Part shown: positions 27,201-35,298 of the stretch, piece after piece
How the letters are laid out: every line of letters begins with the position of its first letter
How positions within the stretch are numbered: position 1 is the stretch's first letter
Origin: Polymorphobacter multimanifer
Lineage (GTDB): Bacteria; Pseudomonadota; Alphaproteobacteria; Sphingomonadales; Sphingomonadaceae
DNA length: 64,000 bases
Reading direction: 5' to 3'
Assembly: GCF_014205635.1 (NCBI RefSeq)
Contig: NZ_JACIIV010000005.1
Location: 104,141 to 168,140 of the forward strand
Program-made: the position numbers and the translations under genes
The notes under the pieces: generated by a model
What the model was told of the DNA's origin: nothing
What the model saw: only the letters and a program-made list of their open reading frames with translations
Database searches by the model: none

Positions 27201-27762
27201 CACGACCAAGGCTGCCGGCAAGGGAAGCGGGCTGGGATTGTCGATGGTCTATGGCTTTGCCAAGCAGTCGCGTGGCCATGTGCGCCTCTATTCAGAGATC
27301 GGCCATGGCACTTCGGTGCAGCTGTTCCTGCCGCGCACCGACGCCGCCGTTGCCGCACTGCCGCCGCGGCCGGGGACCAAGGTTGTCGGCGGCCAGGAGC
27401 GGATCCTCGTGGTGGAGGATGATGTGATGGTGCGTGCGCATGCATCCAACCTGCTCACCCAGCTCGGTTACGTGGTGCACTGCGTCGGCAACGGCCCGGA
27501 GGCGCTGGCGGTGCTGGAGCACGAAGCCGGCTTCGACCTGCTGTTCACCGATGTGATGATGCCGGGGGGCATGAACGGCCGCCAGCTTGCCGAAGCCGCA
27601 CGGGCGCTGCGCCCGCAGCTGCCGGTGCTCTACACCTCGGGCTATGCCGAGAATGCGATTGTCCACAATGGCCATCTCGATTCCGGGTTGCAGTTCCTGC
27701 AGAAGCCGTACCGCAAGGCCGAGCTGGCCACCAAGGTACGCCAGGCGCTGGCGGCGGGCTGA
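24250..27762 (+). CDS. Multi-PAS hybrid histidine kinase (membrane region, 5 PAS, HisKA, HATPase, REC)
   Basis: Sensor kinase of 1170 aa. An N-terminal membrane region (about 20-120, three or four helices) is followed by five PAS-like domains (roughly 150-265, 280-400, 410-527, 545-660, 667-790). The HisKA domain has GGIAHDFNNLLT with phosphorylated His811, then a HATPase to about 1030 with FEPFFTTK and GSGLGLSMV, and a C-terminal receiver with Asp1101 in FTDVMMPGG. Start chosen at the ATG at 24250, preceded by GGAG; an ATG at 24289 is possible. PAS2 resembles LOV domains but lacks the photoactive Cys. Convergent with a paralogous kinase only 3 nt away. Confidence 0.93.
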   Translation: MPLTHLHLPETQVMSSTERFIARAVARPMREWVIGCSFACAAIFVADVATPPGYLHALLYMLVILSAGFTGNVSLITGVTAGSILLGLAGAVLPAIPEPHFIMNRLTTLVALLVTGLAVRIATHQYAMLYRRERELHTVTAALKDAQDLLVIGGKLARFGSWQLDPETRELTLTDELKAMLRLAPDGVLKADELLGRFCSADAERVVGLVAHALRTGEGFDTEFEVNTRSGDIAWLRAIGEVAIDHRTGRKVLQGALRDVTSRKRSDAATAAQQEQLQLLQTAINRVDDMVLITEVGQDDSDWHLVYVNDAFERLTGYSREELMGQPKQILHGPRTQQKTLDRIRAALDARQPVRAELIYYTKAGREYWVELEIMPLVRADGEVTHRVTIERDVTARKRQEESDRQQAQLTSLSERLGEIGGWIASPATNKVIWSQGVRRVLDWEQAEEPPLDKIFDFYDPEYRGRAEEAVRACIEDGIAFNLEVQGHTALGRPIWARVAGTPEYDENGDVVQVVGVLQDITHSKAMEMARAAQEQMLAERTAQLEEAQRIGNMGSWSYAFDTDRLTWTQQLYTMFGIAPEDFTHDSEGFLKLVHPEDQPKIKALRQLIREDPQRHTTNFRLLRPDGEVRHVQQISEPVGPGDGVNFTGTMLDITRLVKDELALRESEERFRMVADVSADIIWDWDVTSGSIWWTDREPARFGYNMEEGTVSIDRWAGTIHQEDRAAVTESLTAAMSGSGVEWAGAYRVLKADGGTAHVNILARLVRDADGQVVRVVGSIVDVTDQRMLEAKLRTAQKLEAVGQLTGGIAHDFNNLLTVILGNSELLEDALASQPRLQALATMSRGAAERGSELTSRLLSFARRQPLDPQVVDIAALVSEIEPLLHRTIGTDIEIVTHFVPELGKVKVDPSQLENVLLNLCINARDAMPDGGRIVIEASNVSLDEAYCSLHPDVAPGEYALMSVSDVGTGMDADTLSRAFEPFFTTKAAGKGSGLGLSMVYGFAKQSRGHVRLYSEIGHGTSVQLFLPRTDAAVAALPPRPGTKVVGGQERILVVEDDVMVRAHASNLLTQLGYVVHCVGNGPEALAVLEHEAGFDLLFTDVMMPGGMNGRQLAEAARALRPQLPVLYTSGYAENAIVHNGHLDSGLQFLQKPYRKAELATKVRQALAAG

Positions 27763-27771
27763 AGCTCAGCC
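27757..27771. terminator. Small hairpin formed by the two convergent stop codons
   Basis: GGCTGA, loop AGC, TCAGCC: the stop codons of the two convergent kinase genes pair with each other. Six-bp stem without a T-run, so termination activity is doubtful, but no other hairpin separates the two genes. Confidence 0.3.
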
Positions 27772-30603
27772 GGTCCTGATGCCGCGCGCTGCCGAGTCGA
27801 TGGCGTCGCGCACCTTCAGCGCCAGCTCTTCGCGATGATACGGCTTGGCGAGCATCGAGAAGCGATGAAGGTCGGAGCTGGCGGGTCGTTCGGCGCGATC
27901 GGCAAGGCCTGAGGTCAGCAGGACGGGAAGGCTCGGTCGCAGCACCAGCGCCTCGGCCACAAGCTCATGGCCATTGAGGCCGCCGGGCATCACGATGTCG
28001 GTAAACAGCAGGTCGAAATCGGTGTCCTCCTGCAGCAGTGCCAGCGCATCCATGCCATTGTCGGCGCTGGTGACCAAGTAGCCGAGCATTTCCAGCTGTG
28101 CCACCACCTGCGCTCGCACCATGGGATCGTCTTCCGCCACGAGCACATGTTCCGAACCGCCGGGCAACGGCTCCCTGTCGCCGCGTGCCGACGCCTGGTG
28201 TGGCGCAATGGTCGACTTCGGCAGCCAGAGCTCGACGACGGTGCCCTTGCCGGGCGCCGACCGGATCTGCACCGCACCATTGGACTGCTTGACGAACCCA
28301 TAGACCATCGAAAGCCCGAGCCCGCTGCCCTTGCCGACTTCCTTGGTCGTGAAGAACGGCTCGAAGGCGCGAAGCCGGGTCGCCTCGTCCATGCCCGAGC
28401 CGGTGTCGCTGACCGAGATCATGACCTGCGGGCCGGCGGCCAGATCGGATGGCCGGTCGACATGCGCATCCTGCATGGGGACATTATGGGTGGTGATGAC
28501 CAGCTTGCCGCCGCCGGGCATGGCATCGCGCGCGTTGACCGCAAGGTTGAGCAACGCATTCTCGAGCTGCGCCAGATCGACCATTGCCGACCAGAGGCCC
28601 GGGGCGAGGTCAACCTCCAATCTCACCATCGGGCCGACAGCGCGGCCGAGAAAATCCTTGAGGCTGCACAGCATGGCGTTGATGTCCACGCTCCCCGGTT
28701 CGAGCCGCTGCCGGCGGGAAAAGGCGAGCAGATGCCGCGCAAGATCCGCGCCCCGCTCGGCGGCACGCACGATCATGCCGGCAAGACGATGCTTGAACGG
28801 ATCCTGCTCGAGACCTTCCTCGAGCAGCTCGGCATTGCCGAGGATGACGGTGAGCAGGTTGTTGAAATCATGCGCGACGCCGCCGGTGAGCTGTCCCACT
28901 GCCTCGAGCCGCTGCGCCTGGCGAAGCTGCGCCTCGACCGCGCGTTGCCCGGTGACATCGGTGATCATCGCGCAGACGGCGCGGCCGCCGTCCCAGTCGA
29001 TCCCGAAGGCGCGCACTTCGATGTCGAGCGGCTGACCATCGGCACGCTTGCCCTGCATCATCACGATGTCGGTTGCCGGTTCATCGGCAAGCAGCGCATT
29101 GAACTGGTCAACGATCTTCAACCGCTGGTCGAGCGGAAAGAACTGGCTGTAATCGGGCAGGGCGAGAACCGCGTGCCGGTCCGGAAGCCCGAAAATGTGC
29201 GCGAGCGCGTCATTGGCCAGCAAAGCCTTGAATTCGCGCTGCACCACGATGCCTATGCGCGCCTGGGAGACCAGGGTTTCGAGGCGCGAATTGACCGCCT
29301 GCAGCGCCATGGCCTGGCGGTGGCGTTCGGAAATGTCGATGTTGGTGCCGATCAGCTTGCCCGGCGTGCCACCGGCTGCGGGCAAGGCCTTGGCCACGCC
29401 GAGAATGTGGCGCTCGACGCCATCATGACAGCGCATCACGAACTGGCGCTCCATGCGCCCACCTTCCTTGACCAGCGTTCTTACTGCGGCATCCGCCGTC
29501 TGCCGCTCGATCGGATCCGCCATCGACCGCCAGAGCTTGATCGTGGGCACGACATCGTCCGGAAGGGCATAGATGTCGCGCATCACCCGGTTCCAGGTGA
29601 GGGTGCCATCATCGAGCAGTTCCCAGATGCCGATGTCGGCAGCATCGACGGCGAGCGACAGCCGCTCGGCGGTTTCGCGTCTCTCCTCCTCGACCTGGCG
29701 CCGATCGGTGACATCGAAGCGGGAGATCACGGCGCCCGTCCGGTCGTTGTGCATGATCGGCGTGATGACGATGCGGATCCACATCGGCGGTTTGCCCGCT
29801 TCCTCGGGGAAGGGGTATTCGAGTTCGAACACCGGCATGCGTCCGGCGAGCACATCCTCGACGCCCTTGAGCGTGCTCAGGCCGACTTCCGCGAGCACCA
29901 CATCCAGATTTCGGCAGGCGACCAGATAATTGCCGCCCACGACCATGTTCGGGGTGAGGCGTCCGCGCGCGGCAAGGAACGCTTCCCAGCTGCTGTTCAC
30001 CGCAACCACGATCCCCTCATGGTCGATCAGCGCAACTTGCGCCGGCAGCGAATCGAGAATGGCATCGCGCATGGTGAGCAGCCGCTGGCGGGCACGAGCC
30101 TCTTCGCGGAGCAGGAGGTTGCTGGTTTCGAGCTCGATGGATTTTTCCTCGAGCTTGCGCACAAGGGCAGCGTTGTACTGCTCGAGCATGAGAGCTTCGT
30201 CGATCGGATTGCTGGCTGTGACAATATTCGCGTGGCGCTTGAGAACGGCCTGTATTGCCGCCAGCAAGGCCTCGGGCTCGGTCGGCTTCACCAGAAAGCC
30301 ATCCGCGCCCATCTCGTTGGCAAGCCGCTCGTCGTCGGGATCGGTATATGTGGCGGTATAGACCATGATCGGCACGTCCTGCAGGCGTGGATCGGCCTTC
30401 CAGTTGCGGATCAGCGAATAGCCGTCCATCACCGGCATCAGCAGGTCGGTGATGCAGAGTGCCGGCTTGCGCAGCCGGGCGATGGCAAGGGCTTCGGCGC
30501 CGTGATGCGCGGTTTCCACGGCATAGCCGTGTGCGGTCAGCAGCGACTGCAGCAGGTAGAGATTGTCCGGCTTGTCGTCGACGACAACAATGGAGCCTTT
30601 CAT
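27766..30603 (-). CDS. Hybrid histidine kinase (REC-PAS3-HisKA-HATPase-REC)
   Basis: Soluble 945-aa kinase with receivers at both ends. N-terminal REC (3-120) with Asp53 in ITDLLMP; a coiled coil (about 130-175); PAS domains at about 175-300, 310-440 and 440-560; HisKA with GGVAHDFNNLL and His578; HATPase ending near 800; C-terminal REC with Asp869 in FTDIVMPGG. The kinase core and last receiver closely resemble those of the convergent gene, so the two are paralogs. No membrane segment. Its ATG overlaps the stop of the single-domain REC gene (ATGA), and that gene overlaps the PAS/GAF kinase, giving a coupled three-gene relay. Confidence 0.93.
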   Translation of the reverse strand: MKGSIVVVDDKPDNLYLLQSLLTAHGYAVETAHHGAEALAIARLRKPALCITDLLMPVMDGYSLIRNWKADPRLQDVPIMVYTATYTDPDDERLANEMGADGFLVKPTEPEALLAAIQAVLKRHANIVTASNPIDEALMLEQYNAALVRKLEEKSIELETSNLLLREEARARQRLLTMRDAILDSLPAQVALIDHEGIVVAVNSSWEAFLAARGRLTPNMVVGGNYLVACRNLDVVLAEVGLSTLKGVEDVLAGRMPVFELEYPFPEEAGKPPMWIRIVITPIMHNDRTGAVISRFDVTDRRQVEEERRETAERLSLAVDAADIGIWELLDDGTLTWNRVMRDIYALPDDVVPTIKLWRSMADPIERQTADAAVRTLVKEGGRMERQFVMRCHDGVERHILGVAKALPAAGGTPGKLIGTNIDISERHRQAMALQAVNSRLETLVSQARIGIVVQREFKALLANDALAHIFGLPDRHAVLALPDYSQFFPLDQRLKIVDQFNALLADEPATDIVMMQGKRADGQPLDIEVRAFGIDWDGGRAVCAMITDVTGQRAVEAQLRQAQRLEAVGQLTGGVAHDFNNLLTVILGNAELLEEGLEQDPFKHRLAGMIVRAAERGADLARHLLAFSRRQRLEPGSVDINAMLCSLKDFLGRAVGPMVRLEVDLAPGLWSAMVDLAQLENALLNLAVNARDAMPGGGKLVITTHNVPMQDAHVDRPSDLAAGPQVMISVSDTGSGMDEATRLRAFEPFFTTKEVGKGSGLGLSMVYGFVKQSNGAVQIRSAPGKGTVVELWLPKSTIAPHQASARGDREPLPGGSEHVLVAEDDPMVRAQVVAQLEMLGYLVTSADNGMDALALLQEDTDFDLLFTDIVMPGGLNGHELVAEALVLRPSLPVLLTSGLADRAERPASSDLHRFSMLAKPYHREELALKVRDAIDSAARGIRTG

Positions 30604-30986
30604 GGTGAGGCCGGTGCCGGGCTGGGCAGGAAGCGCGAGATCTCCTGCACGAAGCTGTCGGGATCGATGGGCTTTTCGATATAGCCGTTGCAGCCGGCTG
30701 CAAGCGCCTTCTCGCGGTCCAGCGGCATGGCATAGGAGGTGACCGCAACGATCGGCACGCTGGCCATGGCACCGATGCGGCGAAGCGCCTGCGCCACCTG
30801 ATATCCGTCCATCCCCGGCAACTGGATGTCGAGCGACACGATATCGGGCGCGGCCACCGTCGCCTTTTCCACACCGCTCACGCCATCGAGAGCTGCTTCG
30901 ACCGAATAGCCATGTTTTTCCAGCAGGAATGTGGCCAGATAGCGGTTCTGCTCATTGTCTTCGATCAGCAGGACATTTGCGGTCAT
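30600..30986 (-). CDS. Single-domain response regulator
   Basis: 128-aa stand-alone receiver with phosphoacceptor Asp53 (LDIQLPGMDG), acidic pair ED at 9-10 and Lys in YIEKPIDP. There is no output domain, as in DivK-type regulators that shuttle phosphoryl groups or bind a kinase. Both ends overlap neighbours by 4 nt (ATGA): it sits between the PAS/GAF kinase and the REC-first hybrid kinase, which makes a phosphate-transfer role between them plausible. No HPt protein is encoded nearby. Confidence 0.92.
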   Translation of the reverse strand: MTANVLLIEDNEQNRYLATFLLEKHGYSVEAALDGVSGVEKATVAAPDIVSLDIQLPGMDGYQVAQALRRIGAMASVPIVAVTSYAMPLDREKALAAGCNGYIEKPIDPDSFVQEISRFLPSPAPASP

Positions 30987-33490
30987 TCGATTCCCCCCGG
31001 AGCTGTAACGGCACCCTGGTTCATTCGTTCACCACGTCGAGGCCGCCGCTGCAGCCTGATGAAAAAGCTGGTTCCATCGCCGATGCGGCTCTCCACCGCG
31101 ACGCTTCCGCCGAGATGGTCGAGCAGCCGGCGGGTGATCGCCAGCCCCAGCCCGGTACCTTCATGGCTGCGTGCCAGGCCTGAGTCGATCTGGCGGAACG
31201 GCTTGAACAGCGTGTCGATGTCCTGAGCATCGATGCCGATGCCGGTATCGATCACGCACACGGTGATGATGTCCGCCGCTTCGCTGCCGATCTCGACATG
31301 CACCGAACCATGGTCGGTGAACTTGATGGCGTTGTTGATGATGTTGATGAGCACCTGCTCGATGCGGCGCTGGTCGCTCTCCATCATGCTGTCGTCGAGG
31401 CGCCACGCCACCGTGAGCGGCAGGTTCTTCAGCTCGGCGGCCGGGCCAAGCAGCTTGATGACCCTGCCGACGGCGTCGCGAAGATCGAAGGGCCGCGGGT
31501 AGATCTCCAGTTCGCCGGCCTCGATCTTGGAAATGTCGAGCACATCGTTCACCAGTTCGAGCAGGTGGCGCGCACTGCCGCGCACCATGCCGAGCTGCTT
31601 GGCCTGCTCGGGCGTGAGCGGGCCGGCAAGGCCCTGGCTCATGATGCCCGAAAAGCCGATGATCGAGTTGAGCGGCGTGCGCAATTCGTGCGACATGGTG
31701 GCGAGGAAGGTGGACTTGGTCCGGTCCGAAGTTTCGGCGCGGGCCAGCGCCGCCTGCAGATCGTGCGTCCGATCGGCCACGCGCACCTCGAGCTCGGCAT
31801 TGATCTGCAGCAGCGACTGCCGTGCCGCCCGCTGCTCGGTCACGTCGAGCGAGAGCAGGAAGACGCCTTCGGGATCGGGGAGCATCCGCACGTCGAAGCG
31901 TCTGGTATTGCCATCGGGAAGGGTGAAATCGAGTTCGCGCTGCACCGGCTCGCGCCGATCGAGGCAGTGGCGCAGCATCGTGCACAGCTCATGATCCTCG
32001 ATGCCCGGCCAGCATTCGGTGAAGCGCTGGCCGAGAAGCTCCGAGGCGGGGCGGCGGTTCTGCACCTCGGCTGCGTGGTTGAGATAGAGATAGCGCTCGT
32101 CGAATCCGACAAGCTGGCAGCCTTCGAGAATGGCATCGAGCGTGGCGCGATTGCGTCGCTCGCTCGCTTCAAGCGCAGCGCGCGCGGCACGCACCTCCGA
32201 CAGATCGACGCCGACACCGACAAGGCAAGGCTCGCCGGCGAAGGTCAGCCGCTGGCCGGTGAAGAGATAAGGGATCGTGCGGCCATCGCGCGTGACGAGA
32301 TTGCCTTCCAGCGAGGCGACACCGCCGTCGAAGACACGCGCCACCACACTGCGCTGCACCGGCCGTTCGGTTTCCTCGATCAGGTCTTCGGCGAGCAACG
32401 TTGCGATCTCGGCGTCGGCATAACCGGTCACATCGCTGAAATTGCGGTTCCAGCGCAAGAACCGCCCGTCCTCGTTGAACAGGTAGACGATGCCCGGCAT
32501 GCTCTCGATCATCGCCTTGGAAAACTTGCGCTCGCGGTCGCGCTGCGCTTCGGCGGTGGCGCGGGCATCTTCCTGCTGGAAACGGTCGATCGCCATCGAG
32601 ATGTCCGCCGCGGCGGCCGCCAGCAGCGCGACCTCATCGGCCTGGAAAAAATCGCGCTGCGATGCATAGACCGCCAGCGTGCCTATCGGGCACCCGGCTG
32701 CGCAGATCGGGAACACCGTGACCGCGCGAAAGCCGCTCTCCCGGGCGCTCTCCAACCAGGGGAGTGAAGCCATTTCGCTGAGCAGATCGTTGCTGACGAC
32801 AACCTTGTTGTCCCGAAACGCGAAGCCGCAGGGGCCGCGGCCTTCCGGATGACCGGCATCGGTCGAGACGCGGATATCGACCAGATAGTTGGTCGTGTCA
32901 CCAAAGTCCGCCACCGGGACGATGGCCAATGTTTCCGGCACATGCCAGCCGATCCAGGCGAGGCTGAAGCCGCCATCCTCGACGAGTGCCCGGCAGACGG
33001 CGCGCAACAGCGCATGGCGACCCTTGCCGTCGACAATGGCGCGGTGGATGCGCACCCGCGCTGCGTAGATGCGGTTGAGCCGCGCCAGCAAGGCCTTGGT
33101 GTGCAGCGTCTCGGTCAGGTTGCGCAGCGTGATCGTGTGCAGCGGACGGGCATCCGGATAGAGGACCCGCCGTGTGATCTCCACATCGAGCAACCGACCA
33201 TCGGCCGCCTCGACCTTGCACAACGCCGGGGGGGCATCGATGGCCACATCGGCGAAGTGCGGGAGCAGCGCTTGCACGGCACAGCCGCGCTGCGCGTCAC
33301 GCGTGGTTCCGAACAAGGCTTCGGCAGCGCTGTTGAAGACGAGGATCCGCGCCAGGCCATCGGTGACGATGACGGCATCGCTGACAGCGTCGATGATCCG
33401 GGAAAGGTTCTGATCCGCCAAGGTGATCGAAGGCTCGGGAACGACCGCGCTGCCGCCCACGCGATCAGCCTTTCGACCGGAGATCGGCAA
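30983..33490 (-). CDS. PAS/GAF sensor histidine kinase
   Basis: 835-aa soluble kinase. PAS at about 25-140, a GAF-like domain at about 160-315 (with FPICAAGCPIGTLAVYAS), two more PAS domains (about 330-440 and 450-565), a short coiled coil, a classical HisKA with SHELRTPLN and His601, and a HATPase with NIINNAIKFTD, DTGIGI and GTGLGLAI. No receiver of its own, unlike its two hybrid neighbours, so it should phosphorylate a separate partner: the coupled REC protein or the FixJ-type regulator. The start overlaps the FixJ gene by 26 nt; an in-frame GTG at 33460, after the FixJ stop, is an alternative. Confidence 0.93.
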   Translation of the reverse strand: MPISGRKADRVGGSAVVPEPSITLADQNLSRIIDAVSDAVIVTDGLARILVFNSAAEALFGTTRDAQRGCAVQALLPHFADVAIDAPPALCKVEAADGRLLDVEITRRVLYPDARPLHTITLRNLTETLHTKALLARLNRIYAARVRIHRAIVDGKGRHALLRAVCRALVEDGGFSLAWIGWHVPETLAIVPVADFGDTTNYLVDIRVSTDAGHPEGRGPCGFAFRDNKVVVSNDLLSEMASLPWLESARESGFRAVTVFPICAAGCPIGTLAVYASQRDFFQADEVALLAAAAADISMAIDRFQQEDARATAEAQRDRERKFSKAMIESMPGIVYLFNEDGRFLRWNRNFSDVTGYADAEIATLLAEDLIEETERPVQRSVVARVFDGGVASLEGNLVTRDGRTIPYLFTGQRLTFAGEPCLVGVGVDLSEVRAARAALEASERRNRATLDAILEGCQLVGFDERYLYLNHAAEVQNRRPASELLGQRFTECWPGIEDHELCTMLRHCLDRREPVQRELDFTLPDGNTRRFDVRMLPDPEGVFLLSLDVTEQRAARQSLLQINAELEVRVADRTHDLQAALARAETSDRTKSTFLATMSHELRTPLNSIIGFSGIMSQGLAGPLTPEQAKQLGMVRGSARHLLELVNDVLDISKIEAGELEIYPRPFDLRDAVGRVIKLLGPAAELKNLPLTVAWRLDDSMMESDQRRIEQVLINIINNAIKFTDHGSVHVEIGSEAADIITVCVIDTGIGIDAQDIDTLFKPFRQIDSGLARSHEGTGLGLAITRRLLDHLGGSVAVESRIGDGTSFFIRLQRRPRRGERMNQGAVTAPGGIE

Positions 33491-34109
33491 CCAGCCCCAG
33501 CTTGAGCGCTTCGGAAAGGCTGCGCACCCCGAGCCTTTTCATCATGTTCGCCCGGTGCATCTCCACGGTGCGCGGACTGAGATCGAGACGCTGCGCCAGG
33601 GACTTGTTCGACAAGCCTTCCATCAATCCTTGCAGCACATCGCTCTCGCGCGGGGTCAGCCCGCCGATCAACCGCACCGCCTCCTGCCGCTCGGCGGTAT
33701 TGCCCGGCTTGCCTTCCAGCTCCTGGAAGGCCTGGTCGAGCGTTGCCAGCAGATCGGGCCGGCGGAACGGCTTTTCGATGAAGTCTGCAGCCCCGAGCTT
33801 CATGACGCGCACCGCCAGCGCCACATCGCCATGCCCGGTCATCACGATCACCGGATGGGCAGAAAGCCACGGCTGCGCCTTTTCGAGGACTGCAAGGCCA
33901 TCAAGTCCGGGCATGCGCATGTCCAGCAGCACACAGCCGGGCTCCAGATCGGGCAATGCTTCGAGAAAAGCGCCTGGGTCCTCGAACTGCTCGACCTGAT
34001 AACCCGCACTTGTCAGCCACATATCGGTGGATTCACGGACCAGCGGATCGTCGTCGACGACGAAAACTGCGCGCTCTGCAACCCGCGCGATGGTTACGCC
34101 TGTTGTCAC
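33465..34109 (-). CDS. FixJ/NarL-type response regulator (REC-LuxR HTH)
   Basis: 214-aa DNA-binding regulator. Receiver with Asp63 in VLLDMRMPGLDG, acidic DDD at 19-21 and the FixJ-like AADFIEKPFRRPDL segment; LuxR-type helix-turn-helix at about 148-205 (LTPRESDVLQGLMEG, SNKSLAQRLDLSPRTVEMHRANMMKRL). Probably activates promoters when phosphorylated by the overlapping PAS/GAF kinase. Start is a GTG at 34109. First gene of the FixJ-HK-REC-hybrid HK run; the 87 nt upstream (34110-34196) presumably hold its promoter. Confidence 0.93.
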   Translation of the reverse strand: MTTGVTIARVAERAVFVVDDDPLVRESTDMWLTSAGYQVEQFEDPGAFLEALPDLEPGCVLLDMRMPGLDGLAVLEKAQPWLSAHPVIVMTGHGDVALAVRVMKLGAADFIEKPFRRPDLLATLDQAFQELEGKPGNTAERQEAVRLIGGLTPRESDVLQGLMEGLSNKSLAQRLDLSPRTVEMHRANMMKRLGVRSLSEALKLGLVADLRSKG

Positions 34110-34196
34110 CAGTCACGGATGACCCCATCGGGTTGCAGTGTCAACAACCTGCAGATGCCTATACATACCTCGTTAATGCCCAGCCTGCGACGTTTT

Positions 34197-35264
34197 TCAG
34201 GCGGGTCTTAACGATTTTTCATACCATTCGAGCGGATTCATCCGCGATCGCTGGCCTTCGGGGCCGAGGATGCCGCGGGTGTGGATATGTTCGCAGCAGT
34301 TGCGACCCTTCTGCTTGGCGGAATAGAGCGGTGCGTCGGCCATTGCCAGCCACTGGCTGTTGCTGGTGACCGCGGGGGTGAGGCCGGCGATGCCGAAGCT
34401 GGCCGTCACCCGCACACCCGGCAGACCGGGAATCTCCATGTCGGCAATGGCGGCACGCATCCGCTCGGCGACATCGATCGCCATCTCGGCGTCGGTGTCG
34501 GGAAGCAGAATGCCGAATTCCTCGCCGCCGATCCGGCCGACCACGTCCTTGCGGCGCAGCGTGACCCGGCACAGCCGGCCTACCGCGCGCAGCACGGAAT
34601 CGCCGGCGCCATGGCCATAACGGTCGTTGATCAACTTGAAATGATCGAGATCGAACAGCACCAGTGCCGCCACATAGCGACGCGACGAGCGCCGGCTGAT
34701 CTCTAGATCGAGTTGGCTCAGAAAGGCGCGGCGGCTGAAAGACCCGGTCAGATGATCGAAGTTGGCGATCATCCGCACCTCGAGCGCGTCGACAGTGACG
34801 GCGGCAAGATTGGCGAGCATCTCCATCTGTGGCTTGCTGAAGTTGCGGGCGCGGGTGTCCAGCGCACAGATGGTGCCGACATTATACCCATCGGGCGTCT
34901 GCAGCGGCACCCCGGCATAGCTCAGGAGATGCGGCGCGCCGGTGACGAGCGGATTGCTGGCGAAGCGCGGATCCTGCCGGGCATCGTTCACCACAAGGGC
35001 CGTCGGCCGGCGGATCGCGTGATCGCAAAAGGCGATGTCGCGCTCGGTCTCCGTGAGGTTCAGCCCCTGGGAAGACTTGAACCATTGCCGATCCCGATCG
35101 ATCAGCGAAACCGCTGCCATCGGGACATCAAGGGCCGAGCAGATGAGCGCGGTAATGCGGTCGAACTGCGGCTCGGCGACGCTGTCGAGAACGTCATAGC
35201 GCGTGAGCGCCGCAAGCCGGCCTTCCTCGTCATCGAGCCTGACCCTGTCCATCATCGCGATCAT
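34197..35264 (-). CDS. GAF-GGDEF diguanylate cyclase
   Basis: Makes cyclic di-GMP from two GTP. 355 aa: GAF domain at about 25-165 with the RDIAFCDHAI and YAGVPL segments common to this class, then a GGDEF domain with NDRYGHGAGD and an active GGEEF motif near 246-250. RRKD five residues upstream of the motif is an RxxD inhibitory site, so product feedback is expected. Soluble. Together with the REC-EAL gene 11 kb away it gives the island both synthesis and breakdown of c-di-GMP. It lies 34 nt downstream of the sigma factor gene on the same strand. Confidence 0.93.
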   Translation of the reverse strand: MIAMMDRVRLDDEEGRLAALTRYDVLDSVAEPQFDRITALICSALDVPMAAVSLIDRDRQWFKSSQGLNLTETERDIAFCDHAIRRPTALVVNDARQDPRFASNPLVTGAPHLLSYAGVPLQTPDGYNVGTICALDTRARNFSKPQMEMLANLAAVTVDALEVRMIANFDHLTGSFSRRAFLSQLDLEISRRSSRRYVAALVLFDLDHFKLINDRYGHGAGDSVLRAVGRLCRVTLRRKDVVGRIGGEEFGILLPDTDAEMAIDVAERMRAAIADMEIPGLPGVRVTASFGIAGLTPAVTSNSQWLAMADAPLYSAKQKGRNCCEHIHTRGILGPEGQRSRMNPLEWYEKSLRPA

Positions 35265-35298
35265 CGGCGGGCAGCCTGGCGCATGGGATGCGGCGCCA

